From positions 10,168,001-10,232,000 of the forward strand of contig OZ059899.1 of NCBI GenBank assembly GCA_964057225.1: a stretch of 64,000 bases of DNA, in the 5' to 3' direction. A model generated the notes under the pieces. The model was not told where the DNA came from, made no database searches, and worked only from the letters and a program-made list of their open reading frames with translations. The DNA is from Auanema rhodensis. Its lineage: Eukaryota; Nematoda; Chromadorea; Rhabditida; Rhabditidae. Below, piece after piece: positions 1 through 11,063 of this stretch (its first letter is position 1; the number at the start of each line of letters is the position of its first letter). The translations under genes were made by a program, and so were the position numbers.

Positions 1-1129
1 TCTCTCATCACAATTGTCTTAGTTTTTTTTCTTATAAGAGTTTCTGAAATTTTAGGTGAACAAGGCCGTATATATTTTTTTCTGGAATTCGAAAGCATTT
101 GGGATGGAAATTAGAAAGAAAAGAACTAGTTTTTCCTATTTTAAAACAAACAAAAAAAATAAAATGAAAAAGATTGTTAGATATCCAATTTAAACTTATA
201 CATTTACTTCGATAAAGAGCCTATTAGTTTGAAATTTTATGTCTTACAGTTCTCCAACAGAACAGACTGATCCTGATATTTCTACGATTACATAAAACTC
301 TCGTTTGATATAAAAGCATATTGGATAGAAATTTCGAAAGCATTTGGGATGGAAATTAGAAAGAAACAAACTAGTTTTTCCTACTTTAAAACAAACAATG
401 AGAAACAAAATGAAAAGATTGTTAGATATCCAATTTTAACTTATACATTTACTTCGATGAAGAGCCTATTAGATTGAATTTTTATGTCTTACAGTTCTCC
501 AACAGAACAGACTGATCCTGATTTTTCTACGATTACATAAAACTCTCGTTTGATATACAAAAAGGAGAGGAATAACGTTTCCAGGATATCAATGATATCG
601 AATCTAGTGATATTGTAGAAAAATGTAATGTCAGCTCCATAGGTTTTCTTTTAATTTCTCTCATCACAATTGTCTCAGTTTTTTTTCTCATAAGAGTTTC
701 TGAAATCTTAGGTGTACAAGGCCGTATATATTTTCCTGGAATTCGAAAGGATTTGGGATGGAAATTAGAAAGAAAAGAACTAGTTTTTCCTACTTTAAAA
801 CAAACAATAGGAGATAAAATGAAAAAGATTGTTAGATATCCAATTTAAACTTATACATTTACTTCGATAAAGAGCCTATTAGTTTGAAATTTTATGTCTT
901 ACAGTTCTACAACAGAACAGACTGATCCTGATTTCTCTATGATTACATAAAACTCTCGTTTGATATACAAAAAGGAGAGGAATAACGTTTCCAGGATATC
1001 AATGATATCGAATCTAGTGATATTGTAGAAAAATGTAATGTCAGCTCCATAGGTTTTCTCTTAATTTCTCTCATCACAATTGTCTTAGTTTTTTTTCTCA
1101 TAAGAGTTTCTGAAATCTTAGTTGATCAA
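1..1129 (+). repeat. 412-bp satellite, left block, partly diverged
   Basis: About three head-to-tail monomers, more diverged than the rest of the window. One monomer is shortened: the motif TCTCCAACAG recurs after 245 bp (251 and 496) instead of 412, with an irregular junction around 312-335. At 721-740 a monomer with no tRNA has the TATATATTTTCCTGG form otherwise seen just after tRNA cassettes. No gene is visible in this block. Confidence 0.9.
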
Positions 1130-1202
1130 GGCCGCGTGGCGCAATGGATAACGCGTCTGCCTACGGAGCAGAAGATTGTAGGTTCGAATCCTGCCGTGGT
1201 CG
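1130..1202 (+). tRNA. tRNA-Arg (anticodon ACG), copy 1
   Basis: A 73-nt cloverleaf. The acceptor stem GGCCGCG pairs with CGTGGTC, with G-U at 2-71 and 5-68. The D stem has three pairs. The anticodon stem TCTGC/GCAGA encloses loop CTACGGA, giving anticodon ACG (A34 is expected to become inosine and read CGU/CGC/CGA arginine codons). The T stem GTAGG/CCTGC encloses TTCGAAT, and the discriminator is G73. The internal promoter is perfect: A box TGGCGCAATGG and B box GGTTCGAATCC. A T7 Pol III terminator follows at 1207-1213. There is no intron and no encoded CCA, as expected in eukaryotes. The leader is satellite sequence (GTTGATCAA). The 3' flank is the most diverged of all copies. The other 20 copies have the same body from position 3 onward, apart from the deletion in copy 19. 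Confidence 0.96.
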
Positions 1203-1333
1203 TAAATTTTTTTCATTTCTCTTGTCATTTACAAAAATCGAATTTATCTTCTTCAACCATTTTTTTTGCAATGTGTCATAAGAATTTCACAGTTGAACAG
1301 AACGTTTTTTAAGAAGATTTTTTGTTGTCAACA
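1203..1333 (+). repeat. Constant 3' flank of tRNA cassette, diverged copy
   Basis: About 131 bp between tRNA and satellite that occurs only after a tRNA. This copy differs from the others at several sites, including CATTTCTC, a longer T run before GCAATG, AAGAATTTCAC and GAACAGAACG. It rejoins the satellite at TATATAT near 1334. No coding potential is evident. Confidence 0.8.
1207..1213 (+). terminator. Pol III T7 terminator of tRNA copy 1
   Basis: Seven consecutive T residues begin five bases after the tRNA 3' end. The same run lies five bases after every tRNA in the window. Further T runs follow in the constant 3' flank and could act as back-up terminators. Confidence 0.85.
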
Positions 1334-4300
1334 TATATATTTTTCTGGAATTCGAAAGCATTTGGGATGGAAATTAGAAAGAAAAGAACTAGTTTTTCCT
1401 ACTTTAAAACAAACAATAAAAAATGAAATGAAAAAGATTGTTAGATATTCAATTTAAACTTATACATTTACTTCGATAAAGAGCCTATTAGATTGAAATT
1501 TTATGTCTTACAGTTCTCCAACAGAACAGACTGATCCTGATTTTTCTACGATTACATAAAACTCTCGTTTGATATACAAAAAGGAGAGGAATAACGTTTC
1601 CAGGATGTCAATGATATCGAATCTAGTGATATTGTAGAAAAATGTAATGTCAGCTCCATAGGTTTTCTCTTAATTTCTCTCATCACAATTGTCTTAGTTT
1701 TTTTTCTCAAAAGAGTTTCTGAAATCTTAGGTGAACAAGGCCGTATATATTTTTTTCTGGAATTCGAAAGCATTTGGGATGGAAATTGGAAAGAAAAGAA
1801 CTAGTTTTTCCTACTTTAAAACAAACAATGAGAAATAAAATGAAAAAGATTGTTAGATATCCAATTTAAACTTATACATTTACTTCGATAAAAAGCCTAT
1901 TAGATTGAAATTTTATGTCTTACAGTTCTCCAACAGAACAGACTGATCCTGATTTCTCTATGATTACATAAAACTCTCGTTTGATATAAAAAAAGAAGAG
2001 GAATAACGTTTCCAGGATGTCAATGATATCGAATCTAGTGATATTGTAGAAAAATGTAATGTCAGCTCCATAGGTTTTCTCTTAATTTCTCTCATCACAA
2101 TTGTCTTAGTTTTTTTTCTCAAAAGAGTTTCTGAAATCTTAGGTGAACAAGGCCGTATATTTTTTTTTCTGGAATTCGAAAGCATTTGGGATGGAAATTG
2201 GAAAGAAAAGAACTAGTTTTTCCTACTTTAAAACAAACAATGAGAAATAAAAAAAAAAAGATTGTTAGATATCCAATTTAAACTTATACATTTACTTCGA
2301 TAAAGAGCCTATTAGTTTGAAGTTTTATGTCTTACAGTTCTCCAACAGAACAGACTGATCCTGATTTCTCTATGATTACATAAAACTCTCGTTTGATATA
2401 AAAAAAGAAGAGGAATAACGTTTCCAGGATGTCAATGATATCGAATCTAGTGATATTGTAGAAAAATGTAATGTCAGCTCCATAGGTTTTCTCTTAATTT
2501 CTCTCATCACAACTGTCTCAGTTTTTTTTCTCATAAGAGTTTCTGAAATCTTAGGTGAACAAGGCCGTATATATTTTTTTCTGGAATTCGAAAGCATTTG
2601 GGATGGAAATTAGAAGGAAAAGAACTAGTTTTTCCTACTTTAAAACAAACAATAAGAAATAAAATAAAAAAGATTGTTAGATATCCAATTCAAACTTATA
2701 CATTTACTTCGATAGAGAGCCTATTAGTTTGAAATTTTATGTCTTACAGTTCTCCAACAGAACAGACTGATCCTGATTTCTCTATGATTACATAAAACTC
2801 TCGTTTGATATAAAAAAAGAAGAGGAATAACGTTTCCAGGATGTCAATGATATCGAATCTAGTGATATTGTAGAAAAATGTAATGTCAGCTCCATAGGTT
2901 TTCTCTTAATTTCTCTCATCACAATTGTCTTAGTTTTTTTTCTCATAAGAGTTTCTGAAATCTTAGGTGAACAAGGCCGTATATATTTTTTTCTGGAATT
3001 CGAAAGCATTTGGGATGGAAATTAGAAAGAAAAGAACTAGTTTTTCCTACTTTAAAACAAACAATAAGAAATAAAATAAAAAAGATTGTTAGATATCCAA
3101 TTTAAACTTATACATTTACTTCGATAGAGAGCCTATTAGTTTGAAATTTTATGTCTTACAGTTCTCCAACAGAACAGACTGATCCTGATTTCTCTATGAT
3201 TACATAAAACTCTCGTTTGATATAAAAAAAGAAGAGGAATAACGTTTCCAGGATGTCAATGATATCGAATCTAGTGATATTGTAGAAAAATGTAATGTCA
3301 GCTCCATAGGTTTTCTCTTAATTTCTCTCATCACAATTGTCTCAGTTTTTTTTCTCATAAGAGTTTCTGAAATCTTAGGTGAACAAGGCCGTATATATTT
3401 TTTTCTGGAATTCGAAAGCATTTGGGATGGAAATTAGAAAGAAAAGAACTAGTTTTTCCTACTTTAAAACAAACAATGAGAAATAAAATGAAAAAGATTG
3501 TTAGATATCCAATTTAAACTTATACATTTACTTCGATAAAAAGCCTATTAGATTGAAATTTTATGTCTTACAGTTCTCCAACAGAACAGACTGATCCTGA
3601 TTTCTCTATGATTACATAAAACTCTCGTTTGATATAAAAAAAGAAGAGGAATAACGTTTCCAGGATGTCAATGATATCGAATCTAGTGATATTGTAGAAA
3701 AATGTAATGTCAGCTCCATAGGTTTTCTCTTAATTTCTCTCATCACAATTGTCTTAGTTTTTTTTCTCAAAAGAGTTTCTGAAATCTTAGGTGAACAAGG
3801 CCGTATATTTTTTTTTCTGGAATTCGAAAGCATTTGGGATGGAAATTGGAAAGAAAAGAACTAGTTTTTCCTACTTTAAAACAAACAATGAGAAATAAAA
3901 AAAAAAAGATTGTTAGATATCCAATTTAAACTTATACATTTACTTCGATAAAGAGCCTATTAGTTTGAAGTTTTATGTCTTACAGTTCTCCAACAGAACA
4001 GACTGATCCTGATTTCTCTATGATTACATAAAACTCTCGTTTGATATAAAAAAAGAAGAGGAATAACGTTTCCAGGATGTCAATGATATCGAATCTAGTG
4101 ATATTGTAGAAAAATGTAATGTCAGCTCCATAGGTTTTCTCTTAATTTCTCTCATCACAACTGTCTCAGTTTTTTTTCTCATAAGAGTTTCTGAAATCTT
4201 AGGTGAACAAGGCCGTATATATTTTTTTCTGGAATTCGAAAGCATTTGGGATGGAAATTAGAAGGAAAAGAACTAGTTTTTCCTACTTTAAAACAAACAA

Positions 4301-7300
4301 TAAGAAATAAAATAAAAAAGATTGTTAGATATCCAATTCAAACTTATACATTTACTTCGATAGAGAGCCTATTAGTTTGAAATTTTATGTCTTACAGTTC
4401 TCCAACAGAACAGACTGATCCTGATTTCTCTATGATTACATAAAACTCTCGTTTGATATAAAAAAAGAAGAGGAATAACGTTTCCAGGATGTCAATGATA
4501 TCGAATCTAGTGATATTGTAGAAAAATGTAATGTCAGCTCCATAGGTTTTCTCTTAATTTCTCTCATCACAATTGTCTTAGTTTTTTTTCTCATAAGAGT
4601 TTCTGAAATCTTAGGTGAACAAGGCCGTATATATTTTTTTCTGGAATTCGAAAGCATTTGGGATGGAAATTAGAAAGAAAAGAACTAGTTTTTCCTACTT
4701 TAAAACAAACAATAAGAAATAAAATAAAAAAGATTGTTAGATATCCAATTTAAACTTATACATTTACTTCGATAGAGAGCCTATTAGTTTGAAATTTTAT
4801 GTCTTACAGTTCTCCAACAGAACAGACTGATCCTGATTTCTCTATGATTACATAAAACTCTCGTTTGATATAAAAAAAGAAGAGGAATAACGTTTCCAGG
4901 ATGTCAATGATATCGAATCTAGTGATATTGTAGAAAAATGTAATGTCAGCTCCATAGGTTTTCTCTTAATTTCTCTCATCACAATTGTCTCAGTTTTTTT
5001 TCTCATAAGAGTTTCTGAAATCTTAGGTGAACAAGGCCGTATATATTTTTTTCTGGAATTCGAAAGCATTTGGGATGGAAATTAGAAGGAAAAGAACTAG
5101 TTTTTCCTACTTTAAAACAAACAATAAGAAATAAAATAAAAAGATTGTTAGATATCCAATTTAAACTTATACATTTACTTCGATAGAGAGCCTATTAGTT
5201 TGAAATTTTATGTCTTACAGTTCTCCAACAGAACAGACTGATCCTGATTTCTCTATGATTACATAAAACTCTCGTTTGATATAAAAAAAGAAGAGGAATA
5301 ACGTTTCCAGGATGTCAATGATATCGAATCTAGTGATATTGTAGAAAAATGTAATGTCAGCTCTATAGGTTTTCTCTTAATTTCTCTCATCACAATTGTC
5401 TTAGTTTTTTTTCTCATAAGAGTTTCTGAAATCTTAGGTGAACAAGGCCGTATATATTTTTTTCTGGAATTCGAAAGCATTTGGGATGGAAATTAGAAAG
5501 AAAAGAACTAGTTTTTCCTACTTTAAAACAAACAATAAGAAATAAAATAAAAAAGATTGTTAGATATCCAATTTAAACTTATACATTTACTTCGATAAAG
5601 AGCCTATTAGTTTGAAATTTTATGTCTTACAGTTCTCCAACAGAACAGACTGATCCTGATTTCTCTATGATTACATAAAACTCTCGTTTGATATAAAAAA
5701 AAGAAGAGGAATAACGTTTCCAGGATGTCAATGATATCGAATCTAGTGATATTGTAGAAAAATGTAATGTCAGCTCCATAGGTTTTCTCTTAATTTCTCT
5801 CATCACAATTGTCTTAGTTTTTTTTCTTATAAGAGTTTCTGAAATCTTAGGTGAACAAGGCCGTATATATTTTTTTCTGGAATTCGAAAGCATTTGGGAT
5901 GGAAATTAGAAAGAAAAGAACTAGTTTTTCCTACTTTAAAACAAACAATAAGAAATAAAATAAAAAAGATTGTTAGATATCCAATTTAAACTTATACATT
6001 TACTTCGATAAAGAGCCTATTAGTTAGAAATTTTATGTCTTACAGTTCTCCAACAGAACAGACTGATCCTGATTTCTCTATGATTACATAAAACTCTCGT
6101 TTGATATAAAAAAAAGAAGAGGAATAACGTTTCCAGGATGTCAATGATATCGAATCTAGTGATATTGTAGAAAAATGTAATGTCAGCTCCATAGGTTTTC
6201 TCTTAATTTCTCTCATCACAATTGTCTTAGTTTTTTTTCTTATAAGAGTTTCTGAAATCTTAGGTGAACAAGGCCGTATATATTTTTTTCTGGAATTCGA
6301 AAGCATTTGGGATGGAAATTAGAAAGAAAAGAACTAGTTTTTCCTACTTTAAAACAAACAATAAGAAATAAAATAAAAAAGATTGTTAGATATCCAATTT
6401 AAACTTATACATTTACTTCGATAGAGAGCCTATTAGTTTGAAATTTTATGTCTTACAGTTCTCCAACAGAACAGACTGATCCTGATTTCTCTATGATTAC
6501 ATAAAACTCTCGTTTGATATAAAAAAAGAAGAGGAATAACGTTTCCAGGATGTCAATGATATCGAATCTAGTGATATTGTAGAAAAATGTAATGTCAGCT
6601 CCATAGGTTTTCTCTTAATTTCTCTCATCACAATTGTCTCAGTTTTTTTTCTCATAAGAGTTTCTGAAATCTTAGGTGAACAAGGCCGTATATATTTTTT
6701 TCTGGAATTCGAAAGCATTTGGGATGGAAATTAGAAGGAAAAGAACTAGTTTTTCCTACTTTAAAACAAACAATAAGAAATAAAATAAAAAAGATTGTTA
6801 GATATCCAATTTAAACTTATACATTTACTTCGATAAAGAGCCTATTAGTTTGAAATTTTATGTCTTACAGTTCTCCAACAGAACAGACTGATCCTGATTT
6901 CTCTATGATTACATAAAACTCTCGTTTGATATAAAAAAAAGAAGAGGAATAACGTTTCCAGGATGTCAATGATATCGAATCTAGTGATATTGTAGAAAAA
7001 TGTAATGTCAGCTCCATAGGTTTTCTCTTAATTTCTCTCATCACAATTGTCTTAGTTTTTTTTCTTATAAGAGTTTCTGAAATCTTAGGTGAACAAGGCC
7101 GTATATATTTTTTTCTGGAATTCGAAAGCATTTGGGATGGATATTAGAAGGAAAAGAACTAGTTTTTCCTACTTTAAAACAAACAATAAGAAATAAAATA
7201 AAAAAGATTGTTAGATATCCAATTAAAACTTATACATTTACTTCGATAAAGAGCCTATTAGTTTGAAATTTTATGTCTTACAGTTCTCCAACAGAACAGA

Positions 7301-8063
7301 CTGATCCTGATTTCTCTATGATTACATAAAACTCTCGTTTGATATACAAAAAGTAGAGGAATAACGTTTCCAGGATGTCAATGATATCGAATCTAGTGGT
7401 ATTGTAAAAAAATGTAATGTCAGCTCCATAGGTTTTCTCTTAATTTCTCTCATCACAATTGTCTTAGTTTTTTTTCTCATAAGAGTTTCTGAAATCTTAG
7501 GTGAACAAGGCCGTATATATTTTTTTCTGGAATTCGAAAGCATTTGGGATGGAAATTAGAAGAAAAGAACTAGTTTTTCCTACTTTAAAACAAACAATAA
7601 GAAATAAAATAAAAAAGATTGTTAGATATCCAATTTAAACTTATACATTTACTTCGATAAAGAGCCTATTAGTTTGAAGTTTTATGTCTTACAGTTCTCC
7701 AACAGAACAGACTGATCCTGATTTCTCTATGATTACATAAAACTCTCGTTTGATATAAAAAAAGAAGAGGAATAACGTTTCCAGGATGTCAATGATATCG
7801 AATCTAGTGATATTGTAAAAAAATGTAATGTCAGCTCCATAGGTTTTCTCTTAATTTCTCTCATCACAATTGTCTTAGTTTTTTTTCTTATAAGAGTTTC
7901 TGAAATTTTAGGTGAACAAGGCCGTATATATTTTTTTCTGGAATTCGAAAGCATTTGGGATGGAAATTAGAAAGAAAAGAACTAGTTTTTCCTACTTTAA
8001 AACAAACAATAAGAAATAAAATAAAAAAGATTGTTAGATATCCAATTTAAACTTATACATTTA
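1334..8063 (+). repeat. 412-bp satellite, about 16 monomers
   Basis: Regular 412-bp head-to-tail monomers ending inside a monomer at 8063, where the transposase segment begins. Landmarks of each monomer are GGAATTCGAAAGCATTTGGG, CAGTTCTCCAACAGAACAG and TGATATCGAATCTAGTGATA. Single-base indels occur mainly in the homopolymer tracts. A short reverse-strand reading frame recurs in each monomer but is not considered a gene. Confidence 0.95.
1790..5085 (+). repeat. Four-monomer higher-order repeat, duplicated (period 1648 bp)
   Basis: Rare monomer variants recur in the same order 1648 bp apart. CTCAAAAGAG recurs at about 2118 and 3766, the long T run after CGTATAT at about 2155 and 3803, CAATTCAAAC at about 2686 and 4334, and ACTGTCTCAG at about 2511 and 4159. 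This shows recent duplication of a four-monomer block. Outer limits are approximate. Confidence 0.85.
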
Positions 8064-8091
8064 TACATTCACTTATACATTCTGAAAAACT

Positions 8092-11063
8092 ATGAGTAAG
8101 TTTTTAAAACGTTTTAATGAGCCAATGTAAGCTATGAGTTTTCTCTAAATATTAATGTATCATTATCAGTGACACCGAAGAAATTTTTGATAAAGTTCCT
8201 CGGATCGATGAGTTTAAGAAGGGTGAATACTTTTTTTTCTTGAATAAAAATAAGGTTATAAATTGTGATGATTTGTCTTACGATCCGTATAAACCTTGGA
8301 CAGGAGATGGTATTTACTTCAATGATATAATTGTTTTGTCGACTTTGTTCATTTCAGATGAGCGTGGTGTTCGTGTTACCGCAAAAAGTACTAAGTATTA
8401 TTTAGTTTTTGTGAATGGCGAGTGGGTGCTTGATAAAACATCAAAATGTTTCCAAATGAAAGTTATGAAATATGCTCATGCTAGAGCTCCGGGTTTCAGA
8501 AGAGAAGTGTTTTATTATTTTTCAATGAATATATTATCATTTCTAACTAAGATTGCTTTCATCTCGGATATGAACAAGAATCTTCTCTCTCACGTATTAT
8601 TCGTGTATATAGCTGAGGTTAGTTATCTACAGGTACTTAATGATGACATTGAATAAAAACCATTTAGAAAGATTTGCAAGCTCCTGAAGAACTATCAAAT
8701 CGAATTTTACCTTCATCTTCTAAGGCCGTGAAATTGGCACTACATCACAGATCATCTTCGGAAGCTAAAAAACTACTAGCTTCAAATGGAGTTTCCGTCA
8801 CTTCCGCAAAGGTAAACATTTTTTATCAAAAAAAAAATATATATATATATCCTATGGCTTAAATTATTGCATTCTTCTTCAATGGAAATTAATATTTGTA
8901 ATTTTTCAGATTTCTAGTTTATCCCGCTCAGTAGAAACTCACGTTAAGAGTAATATAGGAAGAAAACCTCCATCTAATTATTATAAGATAATGGACAGAT
9001 ATTTGCTTAAACATCATCTAGAAGAAAGACTAGAAAAACCCTATATAGAGGTCAATGGTAAGTTTTTATTTTTTTTTGTTTTGTGATGTCTATTCCAGAA
9101 AGTGGAAAAATAGTGCTACGTATTTTGATGGGATATCCATCAGCAATAAAATGTTTCTGTAAGTCGCTTCCAGAAACTGAAGAACTTTTCGAGCATCGTG
9201 TTCATGTTCGCAGACTTTTTAATATGGACGAAAAAGACGCCACTTTTTTTTTGGCAAGCGAACAAACCAAGTATGAAAAAATATATCAGTGTTTCAGATT
9301 CTTTCCTACAAACAACAAATTTGAGTGGTAGTCTTCCTGTTGTTGGAAGTGCTATATTAGTGGATACTACTTTTAGTTTGAGTACTTCTGAATACGTCAC
9401 ATTAGCATATGGAGTATCCGAAGATTTCAGGTAGTTTCAAATTTTTTGTAATTGTATACTTTAATTCAGATCAAAAAAATCAGGAAAAAACAGTTCAATT
9501 CTATTAGGTTTCATGATTCATTCTGAAAAAAGCTATGAAAACCATTGTGCCTTTTCAAAATTTTTGAACCAACTATTTTTTGAATGCGATCAAAACAAGA
9601 GGGTGAACTGTGTTTTACATGATGGAGAGTCAGCGTTCATGTGCTATAATACCGTATTCATCTTTTGATTCGTTATGAACTTTCTATAGTAAATTTAGGG
9701 AGATATTCTAGGTGATGCGATTTCTTTACGTTGTGACACACATAGACTAGCTAATATCAAGGAAACTACAAAGAATAATAAAGCAGTATTCGAAAATTTA
9801 CAAGAAATGCTATACGGAAAGAAAAAAACGTTAGTTCAAGTTTTTCTATTATTTTTTTTTTTTGAGTGATATTCGAGGAACTATTCTATACAAAGGAATT
9901 TTAAATATTTTGAACAAAAACAAATATGAGGAGAAAATGGCAAATTTGATTAATTCAGAAGAAGAATCTACTGCATCATGGTTAGAACCATTTAAGTTTT
10001 TTTAAATTTATCGTTACACATTAGGCTCCGAAAAAACACGAACAGCTTGTTCGAACATAATTCCATGTTGAGAAAACTTGAAGGTGGATGGCCTTTGCAG
10101 TTTTTGACTACTAACATAATTGAAAGCCGTAATGCTCATATAAAAAACATAATCACTACTAAAAAACCAGCAGAAAAAGTTCTCAATGATTTTTTGTCAA
10201 TACACAAAGGTTTTTCTATTTTCTCACTTTTAAAAGGTTTTAGTTCAGAAGAGATATTAATGAGAATGAATGCTATATCTGGGGAAGAAAGCACCTTAAT
10301 CTCGAGAACGTTCTACGATAAATCTGCATGGAATCACTTTACACTGATGGAAAAAAAAAACATACTAACATCTTTCGGTCTCGATCATCTAATTATTGAT
10401 GACAAATATGACGATTTACCAAGATGGATCTTTTTGGGCTAGATACTACGATAATGTTACAAATTAACTAAATAATGCATTTCAGAAAGTAAATACGAAG
10501 AAGATGTCTTGATCGGTATAGTTGAAAACTTTGATGTACATAGGAGCGAGAAAAACAAATCTTTTTTTTTTGGAGTGAATAAAGAAACGAGAGAGTAAGT
10601 GTTTAAGAAATTCCAAAAATTTTAATTTTCAGGAGCACTTTTCTCGAAAATGACAACGGTAAATTGAACTGTCACAACATTATCTGCAGAAAAAGAAAAA
10701 CATTCATAGAGGCTGTTTGTCCACACAAGTGAGTTAAAAAAAAAGAAAAAAAAGTAAAAGTGTTATAGGATAGCTGTGATAACGTCGCTGAATAACGAAG
10801 AGAAAAAAAACATTTTGAGTGTACTGGAAGAAAACAAAACTAGCACTACTTGCTTGTCACAAATGAGAAAACAACAAAATCCAAATGATGGCACTAAGTT
10901 TAAATGTAGACGAGGCAAACAGTTCAGCCATAATAACAAAACGCGACGGTTTGTATCACTTGTTAAGTAAGTAATCTTTTTGAGAACAAAAGTAAAAAAC
11001 TCATTTAGCAATACAATGAGTAGTTTAAATTCAAGTATCGAAGAAGACGGAAATTTTATCTGA
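8092..11063 (+). CDS. MULE-like DDE transposase, 14 exons, 783 aa, copy 1
   Basis: Exons: 8092-8126, 8170-8617, 8668-8811, 8910-9057, 9099-9158, 9214-9430, 9470-9653, 9699-9829, 9867-9980, 10025-10437, 10486-10594, 10633-10728, 10769-10966, 11009-11063. They total 2352 nt, with every splice phase matching. The ATG at 8092 was chosen because exon 1 joins in phase across a 43-bp GTAAGC...ATCAG intron. Residues 1-260 are not recognised. The DDE core is seen as VDTTFSLS (D329), IHSEKSYE (368-374), HDGESAF (D402), RCDTH (C424/H427) and TTNIIESRNAHIK (E527), the order found in Mutator-like transposases. C681, C686, C697 and H699 form a SWIM-like cluster, and the tail is basic then acidic. The intron after 10437 starts GC, not GT. 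Predicted role: cut-and-paste DNA transposition in the nucleus. No frameshift or nonsense codon is seen. The family call rests on motifs only. Confidence 0.78.
10438..10485 (+). other. Predicted GC-AG intron in transposase, copy 1
   Basis: This 48-bp intron begins GCTAGA and ends TTTCAG. Reading through it gives a TAG stop at 10440-10442. Removing it keeps frame into 10486-10594 and all later exons, including the SWIM-like cluster. The same sequence is present in copies 2 and 3 (14445-14492, 18450-18497). It is either a functional GC-AG intron or a GT to GC change that truncates the protein at about 632 residues. Confidence 0.6.

Noticed and set aside
1130-1333. The tRNA cassette as a tRNA-derived SINE
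   Set aside because: The tRNA is a full 73-nt cloverleaf with its own terminator directly after it. There is no transcript-like body, no A tail and no target-site duplication, and the cassette sits at one fixed satellite phase.
1552-1773. A 73-codon reverse-strand reading frame with an ATG, repeated in most satellite monomers
   Set aside because: It exists because the monomer repeats. It is broken in many monomers by T-run indels (for example TAGTTTTTTTCTC versus eight T), lengthens to 88 codons in others, and shows no recognisable domain. A proteomic hit would be needed to revive it.
9083-9331. Short independent genes at 8240, 8674, 9083, 9198, 10047 and 10776 and their counterparts in copies 2 and 3
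   Set aside because: These are exon fragments of one spliced transposase gene extended into introns or started at non-ATG codons. Joining the exons in phase explains them all.
9140-9400. Reverse-strand frames at 9140-9400 and 10763-11011 (and copies)
   Set aside because: They are antisense shadows of the transposase exons, with no domain and non-ATG or arbitrary starts.
10440-10442. TAG at 10440 as the natural end of the transposase gene
   Set aside because: Downstream exons continue in matching phase through four more introns to TGA at 11061-11063 and encode a SWIM-like cluster, so a GC-AG intron is preferred. The alternative is kept as a finding because transcripts could decide it.
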